DNA of 64,000 bases from Tetradesmus obliquus (taxonomy: Eukaryota; Chlorophyta; Chlorophyceae; Sphaeropleales; Scenedesmaceae), in contig CP126192.1 in assembly GCA_030272155.1 (NCBI GenBank), positions 1,088,501 through 1,152,500 of the forward strand, read 5' to 3'. Position numbers and translations under genes: made by a program. Each line of letters opens with the position of its first letter. The stretch's first letter is position 1. Below are positions 21,993 to 33,747 of this stretch, piece by piece. The notes under the pieces were generated by a model. The model ran no database searches. It saw only the letters and a program-made list of their open reading frames with translations, and was not told the origin of the DNA.

Positions 21993-24662
21993 ATGACGGC
22001 CAGTGTGCCAGCCCTGGACCTCAAGGCCATAGCTGCTGCTTACGCCAGCGGCGCCACCAGCCCCAGCCAGCTGGTGCAGGCGCTGCACCCGCAGCTGGCT
22101 GCTGCCCCTGCCATGTTCATCCACCTGGCGCCCCTGCAGCAGCTGCTGGAGCGCGCTGCTGCCCTGGAGGCGCAGCCTGAGGGCAGCAGGGGCGCGCTGT
22201 GGGGTGTGCCATTCGCCACCAAGGACAACGTGGACGTGGCGGGCATGCCCACCACTGCAGCCTGCCCAGCCTTCTCCTACGTGCCAGAGAAGAGCGCAGC
22301 AGCAGTGCAGGCGCTGGAGGATGCAGGTGAGCAGAGCTGGCAGGGACGGACTGCCCCTGCCAGTTCAACTGAACTTGGCAGTGCCAGCTGGCAGCTGCTG
22401 AGGGCAGCACTGTGGCTGGGCTGACACATCAACAGATATGGCATGCATGTGTCAACGGCATGCATGTGCGCACTTCTTCGCCAAAGCAACATAGCCACTT
22501 GGCTAAGTACGCGAGCACTGCTCATGATGAGCCTCTACAGCAACACCATGATGGCATGCACGACGCGCACTGCACTGTGCCCTGTTCCCTGTCCTTGCCC
22601 CTGCACCCACATGCATGTGCTCTGCTGCTGTTTGCCAGGCGGCATCAACTTTGGCAAGACCAACTTGGACCAGTTCGCGTCAGGCCTGGTGGGCACGCGC
22701 ACACCATACGGCACGGCGCGCAACGCATTCGACAGCCGCTTCATCCCGGGCGGCTCATCCAGCGGCAGCGCGGCAGCGGTGGGCGCAGGCCTGCTGTGCT
22801 TTGCGCTGGGCACCGACACCGCCGGCAGCGGGCGCGTGCCTGCCGGCTACAACGGCTGCGTGGGGCTGAAGGGCACGCTGGGCAAGATCAGCACAGCAGG
22901 TGGGCCGGGCGGGAGTGTGGCTGCCAGCATGCGCAAGCAGTTGCATGGTTGGTCCATCTGCCGGCATTATCTCATGGTGGCAGTGTGCAAGCCAACAGAG
23001 ATGCGCCGCCGCTGCTAAGTATTCTGCATCTTGACATAACAGCACTATTGAAAAGGACGGCTGCCTGTGTGCTGTGCTGCGCTGCCGCACCAGGCGTGGT
23101 GCCTGCGTGCGCCTCGCTGGACTGCCTCACCGTGTTTGCGCGCAGCGTGGATGACGGCGCGGCCATCATGGCCGTCATGGAGCGGGGCGATGCAGGGCCG
23201 GCTGACGTGTGGCGGCGCAGCAGCCCGCTGCCACTCACATACAGCCCCGGCCCTGGGGCGCCCTTCCGCTTTGGCGTGCCCGGGCCTGAGTTCCTGGAGT
23301 GGACTGGGCCAGGTGGGCAGGCAGTGGGGTGAGGGACGGGATAGGGAGCAGGGTCTCTGGGAAGCATGCGTTGGCAGCAGAGGGTAGCGCATGGCAAGGG
23401 CTTCATGGAACACGCGACAGCCCTGCACTTGGTTGCTTGCTTGGCAGCAGGACACGCCAGTGTTCATGTTATCTGCTGCACACGACACCAACCAAAACAC
23501 AGCAGCGGCGCAGCGTCCACCGCTGTGTGCATATCTGCATAAAGCTACAGCAACTCATCATGATGTTGCTTCATCACTGCTGCTGCAGGTGGCAATGCCA
23601 TGGCAACCGCAAGTGCAGCAGCGTTTGCCGCCGCAGTGGAGCGGCTGCAGGGGTGCGGGGGCAGCTTGGTACCCATCGACTTCAGCCCCTTTGCTCAGGC
23701 CGCGGCGCTGCTGTACCAGAGCAGCTTTGTGGCGGAGCGCTACAGCGGGCTGCGGGCCTTCCTGGACCAGCCACATGCAGCAGACGCCAAGGGCGCGCAG
23801 GCGCTGGCGGCAGCGGGCGTGGCCGCCGACCCTGCTGCTGCTGCGCTGCTGCAGCAGCGCTCGCTGGCTGGTGACGCGCGGCTGATGCCTGTCACGCGCG
23901 CCATCATCTCAGGCGCAGGTGCGGCACACGCAGCTTGCCAGCAGCAGCCACCAGGTTTTGACTCTGAGTTTGCTTTGGGCAGGTGACCTGGATGCCATGA
24001 GAGGACAGCATAGACCAGCACAGCATGATCATGGCTGCATACATGCACCGACTGCCTTTTTGCCTGGCTACAAGCACATATAACGCAGGTGTAGCCCCAA
24101 CCCCACACGTGTTCCTGCCTGCCTGCCTGCCTGCTGCCTGCCTGCCGGGCTTGCCTGCTTGCTGCTGTGACCAGGCAAGTTCACCGCCACCGATGCGTTC
24201 GATGACAAGGCGCGCCTGGCGGTGCTGGCGGCAGCGGCGCGCCACCAGCTGGCCAGCATCGACTGCCTGCTGGTGCCCACAGCGCTGGAGCACTACCTGC
24301 TGCAGGAGATCGCCGACACAGAGGACCAGGAGGCGCCCAGCTGGCCGCTCAACGCCAAGAACGGCCGCTTCACCAACTTTGTCAACCTGCTGGACATGTG
24401 CGGCATCGCAGTGCCCTCGGGCCTGCTGACCGTGGACTACGCCGCACCAGAGGCGGCGGCCAGCGCCCAGCAGCGCGCGCAGCGGCTGGCGGCCAGTGGC
24501 GGCCCGCTGGCCGTGGCGCTGCCGTTTGGCGTGACGCTGCTGGCGCCCGCGTGGCGCGACGAGTGGCTGTGGGGCGTGGCTGCAGCCATGGAGCAGGCTG
24601 CGGGGCTGGGCTGTGGGCCTGCGGGGCACGGCGTGGAGCCCGTGGTGGTGGTGCAGGCCTAG
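21993..24662 (+). CDS. DUR2: Allophanate hydrolase, amidase module (DUR2-like)
   Basis: Amidase-signature enzyme hydrolysing allophanate, the product of urea carboxylase, in ATP-dependent urea use. Five exons join in phase: 21993-22326, 22639-22899, 23094-23312, 23589-23918 and 24175-24662. The Ser-Ser-Lys triad is visible: Lys in [15 protein letters not shown], cis-Ser in [12 protein letters not shown], and nucleophile Ser in [28 protein letters not shown] and [14 protein letters not shown] favour allophanate hydrolase over other amidases. The protein ends soon after the amidase fold ([13 protein letters not shown] at 24660-24662). The C-terminal domain that normally follows is absent here and is encoded by the divergent gene at 20204-21417. 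The start is the first in-frame ATG. The gene symbol follows the algal urea-amidolyase nomenclature and is a functional guess. Confidence 0.93.
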
Positions 24663-25444
24663 GCCGGTGCTGCGGCTGCCAGGGAACAGGGGCAGGGAGG
24701 GCTGAACTTTTGAATCATAGGGTGTTCATCTGCCGGGTTGTAGCATTGGAGGATCTTCATTTGATTGTCACGGTTTTCATCATTCCTTGTAACCAGACAC
24801 TGTCAACATTACAGTCTCACTTTTGAGATGAAGCGCCGGCATGTTCGACATGTCAAACATGGTGAAAGTTTCACCCATTCATTCACCACAGTCGCAGGGC
24901 CTGCAGCTGTGGTCAATGCCATCGCAACATGGAATGCGTACTCAGCTGGTTTGATTACTATATCAGCTCTGGTTGTCGCGACTGAAGCAGCGCTGTTTTG
25001 GAGCCGAGGGCAGGCTCATCACACAATTGGGTTGGCTCCTCCAGCGGCCGGGCCTAGGCCACAGCTGTCAAACGCCATGGTGATAGGATGTGTGCCAATG
25101 GCAGCAGCACCTTGTCTGCTCGTCCGTGTTCGGTTTGAAATGTGTGTGGGCAGGCCTCCGTGCAACAGCCATGTTGTGGGACACAGCTTTCCACCTGTAA
25201 CTGTCTATCCAAACATTTTGCACTACCGCCCTAACCTGTAACTGCCCGTGTGACAGCAAGAGTTGCTGCCGCGTTCATCAACGCGGTCGAATGTTTCTGT
25301 CTGCAACGGGCTTCTGAATTGGTTTGCTGAGTGTCTGCCGCCTGCACGAACCAGCGCAGACAGCAGCAAGGGTTTCATCAAGGGTGCGATCGCGACCTGC
25401 TGAAGTTACGAAGTGCTCATTGATATCGGTTAAAAGCGTTTCAA
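24663..25444. other. Intergenic region upstream of MTR4
   Basis: About 780 bp between the amidase gene's 3' end and the MTR4 start. It is lower in GC than the coding regions. No gene or repeat was recognised. It should include the MTR4 promoter. Confidence 0.45.
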
Positions 25445-28400
25445 ATGGCGGAGGCCGCCAAACGGGCTCTGCCCGCAGATGATGTAGGCCCTCCAGCCAA
25501 GCTGGCCAGGCTGGGTGATGATGTTGTGGCAGCTATGCCGTCAGGAGCGAACTACATAGAAGCAAATGGGAAAATGTGCACGCATGAAGTGTTGTGGCCA
25601 CCAGGTGTACAGGGCAGCATGCTGCCTCCACAGCAGCGGCCAGGCCCTCCAGCTCGGGAGTACCCTTTCCAGATCGACCCCTTTCAGCAGACTGCTATCA
25701 ATGCCCTGGAGGCAGGTGAGGCACGAACATGGCTGCTGGCCTCTCAACAGCAAGCATGGTGCGCCAACTAGGGTTGGTGGCGGCAGCAGCGGCAGCAGCA
25801 GCAGCAGCAGCAAGGCAGGGTGCATGCTTTGTTTTTATTGCCTTTTTATGCTTTGCATACAGCTCAGTATCAGCATTGCATACATCTGTTGTAGCTTTTC
25901 AAGCAGTAGGCGTACGGCTTAGACGAGCCTGGGCAACTCATGGCAAGCATCTAGGCGCAGGGCGGGTGCTCCTGCAGTGCCTACAGGTGTCCCGCTCCAT
26001 GCTGCTGACGTGCTGCTTGCAGGCCACAACGTGCTTGTTGCTGCGCACACCTCTGCTGGAAAGACAGTTGTGGCAGAATACGCTTTTGCAATGGGCCTGC
26101 GGTGAGCAGCAGCGCACTCAGCAGCGCAGCTGAGCATCCCTCGGCCCGCAGGCTCAGCACAACTGCCAGCAGCATCAACACCAACAGCTGCAGCTTGCAC
26201 CATGAGCAGCTGCTGCAGGTCGCAAATGGCACCACACATGCTAGATGCAGCCTGTATCATACAAAACAGCAGCACGTGAGCATAGCAGTTGTGGCAGCCG
26301 GCTGCGACAGTGGCAGCTGCAGCAATTATGTCAGTAGCCGCGCTGCTTGCTGCGCAGGCAGCAAGCTATCTGCAACTGAAGCGGTTGCAGCGGTTAGCAA
26401 GCAGCACCCAGGCACTGCTCAGCAGCTGATAAGGGTGCACATCGTTGGTGGTAGTTGTGGCTGTGCCCATGCCCAGGGTCGCTCGTTCTGCTGTACCTCT
26501 TGGTAGATGGCAAGCCACCTCTGCCGCGCCTCTCAGCACTGTCTCACCTGGCTGCTGCGCCACGTGCACTGCCTGTGCCACCCTGTAGTGACCGCTGCCG
26601 CGTGGTGTACACCAGCCCGCTCAAGGCCCTGAGCAACCAGAAGTACCGTGAGCTGAGCCAGGAGTTTGGCGACGTGGGGCTGATGACCGGGGACGTGACC
26701 ATCAACCCTGGCGCCACCTGCCTGGTCATGACCACGGAGATCCTGCGCTCCATGCTCTACAGGGGCGCAGGTGACGGGGGGGAGGGGTGGGGGGCGCTTT
26801 CACAAGCAGAGTCAGGCGCTGGCACGGCAGTTGCAGCGGTGTGGCAGCGCCAGTGTTGCCCTGCTGGCGCGGAGCAGGCGGGGCAATGGCTGTAGTTGCC
26901 ATTGGCAGGCAGCAGCTGTAGCAGCTGGCGGGTGAATGTGTAGGTCAGCACCAGTGCAGCAGTCAATTATCTGCCAGCCATTGCAGCAAGGCATGTGTGG
27001 CAGAGGCTGCACGTGCCGTAGCGGTAGCGTGAGCACACCATATGGCGGGTCGACCCATGCATCTCTCGCCCCACCCGTTCTACCTGTCTCACTGCTGCTG
27101 CTGCTGCCGCCTTGTCCCCTCCCCCCCCCCATCCCCCCAGAGGTGGTGCGCGAGGTGGGGCTGCTGGTGTATGACGAGGTGCACTACCTGCGCGACGCGG
27201 AGCGCGGCGTGGTGTGGGAGGAGAGTATCATCCTGGCGCCCAAGGGCTGCCGCATGGCCTTCCTGTCTGCCACCATCCCCAACAGCGCCGAGTTTGCGGG
27301 CTGGGTGGCATCCACGCACGGCAGCCCCGTGCACGTGGTGTACACAGAGTACAGGCCCACGCCGCTGCAGCACTACCTGTTCCCCGCGGGTGAGCGGTGC
27401 ACTGCAGGGCGGGCAGCTGCGCTGCGTTTGGATGCCTGTGGGCATGTGCACAGCAGCTAGCTGGGTATGGTGCAGCCAATCAGCATGGGAGCATCTCGCC
27501 TGTCCTTCCTTGCTGCGCACGGTGAGCTGCAGTGTCAACGCAGCCCAGGCCCTTCTTTGTCCCACCAACTGCTTCATTCATCATGCCCAGCAAACTCACC
27601 CCCTTTCCGGCCTTGCTGCCTGCACCTCCGTGCCCCACCGCCAGGCGCGGAGGGCCTGTTCATGGTGGTTGACGAGCGGGGCGTGTTCAGGGACGACAAC
27701 TTCCAGGCGGCAGTGGCGGCGCTGCAGGACAGCACGGCAGCAGCAGCGACTGCCAAGGGCAGTGGGGCAGGCGGCAAAGGCAAGGGGCAGGCCAAGACGG
27801 TGCGCGGGCGTGTTGCGACAACTGTTGCTGTGCTGTATGTGTAGGTGCTGGTGATATGTCGCCACAGCAGTGGGTTTGTGCTTCTGCTGCTGTTGCGGCA
27901 AAGCTTCGTAGCTCGCTGCTGCCTCGCTCAAGCAGTGAGCATTGGGATACTCTGCCACATCACGCCTGTTGTATCTGGCACGCTTGGGCCTCACACAAAT
28001 GAGGCATGCCGAGCTACTGATCAGCAGCACACCGCAGATATAGCTGGCCTAGCGGCAGCACAGCTTCACAGCTTGTGCCTTATTGCTGTCTGTTATGTGT
28101 TGACCTGCTGCCCTTGCTACACCTGTCCCAACCTTTTGATGTTTGCTGCGGCTGTAGCTGCTGTCCTTGCCCCTCAATGCGCTGTGGTTGCCGCTGCTGC
28201 TGCCCCGCCCCTCCCCACCTCCCCACCACACCACCCATAGGGCCCCGGCAGCGACATCTTCCGTCTGGTGCTCATGGTCATGGCGCGCGGCTACGACCCC
28301 TTCATCGTGTTCTCCTTCTCCAAGCGCGAGTGCGAGGGCCTGGCGCTGAGCCTGGCGGGGCTGGACCTCAACAGCGCCGACGAGGCAGCGCTGGTGGAGG

Positions 28401-31400
28401 GCGTGTTCAGGTGCGGCCCTGGCTGGTGGAGGGCGTGTTCAGGTGCGGCCCTGGCTGGTGGAGGGCGTGTTCAGGTGCGGCCCTGGCTGGTGCAGGGGGC
28501 GCCTTGGGCCTGCCTGCCACTGCAGTCATTGGTCTCATCAGGCCTAGCATGGCTGCCATTGCTCAGCGCCGCTTCAATGTGCTCTGCTGCCTGTGCCTTG
28601 CTGCTGCCCACCTGTGTGCCCCCCTGCCCTCCCCTGCCCTCCCCCTGCAGGAACGCTGTGGACGTGCTGAGTGAGGAGGACCAGCGGCTGCCGCAGATCG
28701 GTGCGCTGCTGCCGATGCTGAAGCGCGGCATTGGCGTGCACCACAGCGGGCTGCTGCCCATCCTCAAGGAGCTGGTGGAGCTGCTCTTCCAGGTGGGGGG
28801 GGGGGGAGTGTGGCAGTGCTGGCTGCTGCTGTTGGTGGCGTCAGGCATTGTATTCGGCTGACTTTGAGCCAAGTTGGGGCTGCCCTGCTTGGATGCGTGC
28901 GTCATCACAGCGCTAGCATCGCACGCTCTGCTGTGTGGTATTAATGCCTTGCTGCTGGAGACCGACTACTGCACCCTTACTGCCACTCCCTGCTGCCCGC
29001 ATGTGCTGCTCCTTTTCCTGCTCCCACACTGCCCCCCCCCCTCCCTCCCCCAGGAGGGCCTGCTGAAGGTGCTGTTTGCCACAGAGACCTTCTCCACGGG
29101 GCTCAACATGCCCGCCAAGACCGTGGCCTTCACGCGCGCACGCAAGTGGGACGGCGGCGCCTTCCGCTGGCTGCGCAGCGGCGAGTACATCCAGATGAGC
29201 GGCCGCGCGGGGCGGCGAGGCCTGGACGACAGGGGTGAGCCAGGGCGTACAGTGCGACGCGGAGGGGGGGCAGAGAGGGGTAGCAGGGTGGCCATTTGGT
29301 GACTGGGCCTGGTGGGGCACTGGCCTGGCCCTATGTGCTACCACAGGCAGCAGACCGTTCACATGCAGCAGTCAGCCCAAGCTAGGGTAGCATGCTTGCA
29401 ACAATGCTAATGAGATTTGCGGGCTTTAGCATGGTGCATGTATGTGCTGGGCTAGATTTGGCCTTGCTGCTGCTGGTGCTGTGGCTGTACACAAGGACAG
29501 CCCTCCAACTCTGCTGCTCGCTGCTGTTGTCCCCCCCCCCCGCAGGCATTGTCATCCTCATGTTTGACACGCAGATGGAGCCCAGCATCGCTCGCGACAT
29601 GATCAAGGGCGCGGCCGACCCGCTGGTGTCCGCCTTCAGCCTGCGCTACAGCCAGCTGCTGCAGCTGGCGCGCACCGAGGGCACCACGGCAGAGATGCTG
29701 CTGCAGGTGAGGCACCACGGCAGAGATGCTGCTGCAGGTGAGGCAGCAGCGCCGGCTACTGGAGTTTGTGTTGCAAGTACGCCCCTGTGTTTGATGTGCT
29801 GCACGTTGTACAGTGCTGATGCGTGTGGTACAGCACAACGGTGGCGGCACGTAGAGTTTGCAGTGGGTGTGCATGTTGCTTTGGTCACCTGTGCAAGCAC
29901 TTGATGGCGGCGAGCTTGCACGCTCCAGCTGTCACTGATATGTGTGTGGCTGCCGCCCCCGCAGGCCAGCTTCCGCCAGTGGCAGCTGCGCCACGCGCTG
30001 CCCCAGCTGGAGCAGCGGCTGGCAGAGCTGAGCGCGGCCAAGGACGCGGTGGCAGTGCCGCAGGAGGAGCAGGTGGGGCCTGGCTGGTATGATAGCTTCT
30101 TCAGCTGCAGGCGCTGTGCAGCTGGCTACATAGTCATGGCCGTTAAGGTTGATAAGTCAGCATGCCAGCAGCAACGTCGCCAGCTGTTGCTGGTATAGCT
30201 TGTGAACAGCCACCTTTACGCAAGCATGATGGCAGCATGCTTGGTGCGTAGCTTGGGCATCCTCCAAGCGTCGTCAACACACAGCAACACAGCAACACCG
30301 CGCTCATGTGTGCACTGCTGCTGCCCCCCCCCCCCCCCCAGGTCACCTCCTTTGCTGAGCTGCTGGAGTCACGGCTGCGGCTGGGCGAGGCGCTGCGCGA
30401 GGCAGTGGCAGACCCAGCGGCTGCGCTGCGCTTCCTGCAGCCGGGCCGCCTGCTGCGCGTGGACGGGTGCCCGCCGCAGCCGGAGCGGCCGCTGCCCAGC
30501 TTGGGGCGCTACACGCCCCCGCAGCAGCCGGCTGATGGTGATGCAGATGCAGATGCAGTAGATGGGGATGCGGCAGCAGCAGCAGCAGGCTGCGGCGGTG
30601 CCGGCCCTGAGGTGCTGTCGCGGGTGGACAGCAGCGTATGGGCTGTGCTGGTCAACTTTGAGAAGGCAGGCAAGCACAAGCAGCAGCAGCAGCAGCAGCA
30701 AGGCAAGCTGAGTGCCAGCTCAGCGGGTGACGCCAGCGATGACGACCCAGGGCCGGGGGCCAGGGGCGCCGCAGCAGCAGCAGGGCCGCGCTTTGTGATA
30801 GACGTGCTGGTGAATGTAGACGCAAAGACGCTGCCTGGCGGCGCGGGCGGCAGCGGCAGCCACAGCAGCAGCAGCAGGGGGCAGCTGCCGACGCTGCTGC
30901 CGCCTGGCGCGCCCGGCAGCGTGGCTGTGGTGCTGTCGCTGCCGCTGGAGCACCTAGCGTGCCTGTCTGCGGTGCGGCTGAAAGCGCTGAAGGACCTGCG
31001 CAGCGCGGGCGCGCGGCAGGCAGGCCTGGCGGCAGCAGCAGAGGTGCTGGCGCGCTATGCAGCGGCGGCTGGCAGCAAAGGCAGCAGCAGCAGCGGGCAG
31101 CCGCCGCTGCTGGACCCGCAGCAGGACATGCAGGTGAGGCGCACTGGAAGTTTGAGGCACTGCCTGCGCCTGAGCAGCCCAAGCATCTCACGGCTGCTGC
31201 CAGGCTGCTGCGTGTGCGCATGCATTGGGAGGGCAGGTTCTCTGTGCTGTGTGCCGCCGCGGCTGTGGTGTCAATCAGCGCACAGCAGACATTTACCGCG
31301 GCTTACCTGATACCATGCTGCCCGCTGCTGTCTTCTGTGCCTGCCGCGTCACCCCCGCAGCTGTCTGGCAAGGAGGTGGGGCGGCTGGTGTCGCGGCTGG

Positions 31401-32268
31401 AGGCGCTGGAGGGCCGCCTGGCCGGCCACGCCCTGTGGGCCAGCAAGGCCCTGCTGCCAGGACTGGTGGCGCTGCAGCAAAAGCAGGGCCTGGCTGCTGC
31501 TGCAAGGGCGGCGAAGAAGGAGCTCAAGGCTGCGCAGGGCCTGGTGCTGGCTGACGAGCTCAAGGCGCGGCTGCGGGTGCTGCGGCGGCTGGGCTACCTG
31601 GACGGCGGTGAGGGGGGGCGGGGGGGGGGGGAAGGGGGGGCACTGGCGAGGCAGCAGGATATACTGCAGGATATAGTAGCGATAGCAGCTGCAGATCCCG
31701 TGTGTAGTATGCATGTGTGTTTGCTGTGGCAGATATCCAGCCGAGAGATATGGCGGGGTGGTTGGGTGGCACTTGAGCGTGCCTGCATGTTGCGTGAGCC
31801 AGCTGTCCCAGGCATGGCGGGCGCTGGCGGGCGTGTGCTTGCAAACGCTGCCTTCAATCTCAGCATTCCCAAACATTGCTGCTGCACCCTGCCCGCCGCT
31901 GCTGCCCCTGTCCTGCCGCCCCTCCTGCAGAGGGCCTTGTGACGGCCAAGGGCCGCCTGGCTGCTGAGCTGGCCAGTGGGCACGATGAGCTGGTGCTGAG
32001 CGAGCTGCTGCTGGGCGGCGCCTTTGCTGAGCTGAGCCCCGACCAGCTGGTGGCGCTGTGCAGCTGCTTCGTGTGGAGCGAGAAGAGCAGCGGCTCGAAG
32101 AAGTGAGGCGGGAGCGAGGCAGCAGGCTGCTGATCGCTGCTGCGCTGCATGCAGCTGGCTGGCCTGTGTGGCCATACATGCAAGGCACAAACAGCACAGC
32201 GCTTTGAAGTGTTGCACTATGCATGTACGTGTATTGTGATGCCTGCTACATTCAACGCTACCGTTCAA

Positions 32269-32303
<35 letters not shown>

Positions 32304-33285
32304 AGGCTCCCTGAGGCGCTGGCTGGGCCGCTGGCTGCGCTGCGCAAGGCTGCGCGGCACGTGGGGACTGCTGCTGCTGACGCCAAGCTGGGCGTGAACG
32401 TGGACGAGTTCGTGGAGCGGTTCAGGTGGGAGTGCGGCAGGGGACGGGGGGAGCGGCAGCAGCAGCAGCAGCAGCAGCAGCAGTGGCACACCTTGGGCAT
32501 CTCTGTTTGGCAGCTAGTGTGTGCGGGTCAAGGACGCTCACCCTTGCCTTTCAGTGTGTGGAAGCAGTGCCATTTCATGAGCACACTGCAAATTGGCGCA
32601 TTCTGCCACCTGGCTCTCACCCTTCACAACCTTGGGCCTCCTGCTGCTGCTGCTGCTGCTGCCAGGCCTGAGCTGATGGAGGCATGTGCCGCCTGGACGC
32701 GTGGGCAGCGCTTTGCTGACGTGCTCAACCTGGCGCCCGACGTGTTTGAGGGCAGCCTGGTGCGCGCGGTGCGGCGGCTGGAGGAGCTCATGCGCCAGGT
32801 GGGGGTGGGGGAGTGCTGCTGTGGGTTGGGGTGAGGCGGGTGCACCAGGGCTGCTGGATGCGCTCAGTAATCAGTGCACAGCAGGGGCTGGGCAGCCGCA
32901 GGGGGCCGCATTGCAGCCAGGATCACGTCTGGGCTGCAGGGAGCACTGTTGATGTTGGAGCACCGCATACTTCTACTGCGAGGCAGTTTCTTCTTCACAG
33001 CCATTGTGTTGGACAGGTGTGCAGGTTCACGCAAGCAGCGTTGCATGCGAGCTTGGGGTGGCATGCAGCTGTGCAGCTCTGCAACCTGCACACCGTGTGA
33101 GGGTTTCACATGCGCAGCAAGTTCGCATGCATGGCTCTCATGCAGCCCTGCCTGCTGCTGCTGCTGCCCGCCAGGTGGCTGGCGCGCTGCGCGGCATCGG
33201 TGACAACGAGCTGGCGGGGCGCTTCGATGACGCCTGCGCGCGTGTCAAGCGCGACATCATCTTTGCAGCATCGTTGTACCTGTGA
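25445..33285 (+). CDS. MTR4: Exosome RNA helicase MTR4 (Ski2-like DExH)
   Basis: 3'-5' RNA helicase that feeds structured and polyadenylated nuclear RNAs, including rRNA precursors, to the exosome. About 16 exons. Exon 1 (25445-25715) has an NLS-like start and [20 protein letters not shown]. Helicase motifs in order: Walker [17 protein letters not shown] (26.0 kb); [31 protein letters not shown] in [11 protein letters not shown] (27.2 kb); [28 protein letters not shown], typical of MTR4 rather than SKI2; [16 protein letters not shown]; and motif [17 protein letters not shown] (29.2 kb). The large exon 30342 to about 31132 is the arch/KOW region, with Gln/Ser/Ala insertions. The C-terminal helical bundle ends [18 protein letters not shown] and [10 protein letters not shown], the family's conserved tail (TGA at 33283-33285). 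Two splice donors lie in tandem repeats, and several 3' splice sites have pure C runs. Confidence 0.96.
28391..28486. repeat. 32-bp tandem triplication carrying an MTR4 splice donor
   Basis: Three perfect 32-bp copies start at 28391, 28423 and 28455. Each contains TTCAG followed by GTGCGG, so the 5' splice site of MTR4 exon 6 exists three times (exon ends at 28410, 28442 or 28474). The unit is not a multiple of 3, so use of the second or third donor would change the frame. Confidence 0.93.
29682..29743. repeat. 31-bp tandem duplication carrying an MTR4 splice donor
   Basis: Two perfect 31-bp copies (29682-29712 and 29713-29743) each end with CTGCAG followed by GTGAGG. The 5' splice site after the exon starting at 29546 is therefore duplicated. 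The first copy gives the in-frame junction to [14 protein letters not shown]. The second adds 31 nt. Confidence 0.93.
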
Positions 33286-33747
33286 GGCCGGCAGCAGCAG
33301 CCCTGCAGGGCCCTGGCTGGGGCATGGCAAGGCTACAGCTGTGCTGCTGTGCCACAGCTTGGGGCAGGGCATTTGTACATAGTGCCCGTAAGTGAGACGC
33401 GCGTGCAGCTGCAGACCAGTGCTTTGTGTACTGCTGCGGACAGGCTGTGCATGGACCACACGCGCGTGTCCAGTGTGTGGTGTGCTGGCAGGCTAGACAG
33501 CGTTTGCTGCCTTGCCAGGCGAATAGTTGTAACAAACTGCTCTGCAGCCCGGGTCTTGTTTTACACACGGGATGTGCCACATCCGAGATACTTTCAATTG
33601 GAGTAGGTGTAACAGTAGGATCACCATGGCTGCGTCCTGCACTAAATCAACTATGTCCTGTCCAACTAACGAAGCTCTGTATGTGCTATGTACAGCTTGC
33701 GATGCTCACATCACTGCGAATCAGGATTGAGGAATACCAGCACTGAC
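33286..33747. other. MTR4 3' flank
   Basis: About 460 bp after the MTR4 stop, probably 3' UTR. From about 33550 the base composition becomes AT-richer towards the LINE fragment. No gene was recognised. Confidence 0.4.
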
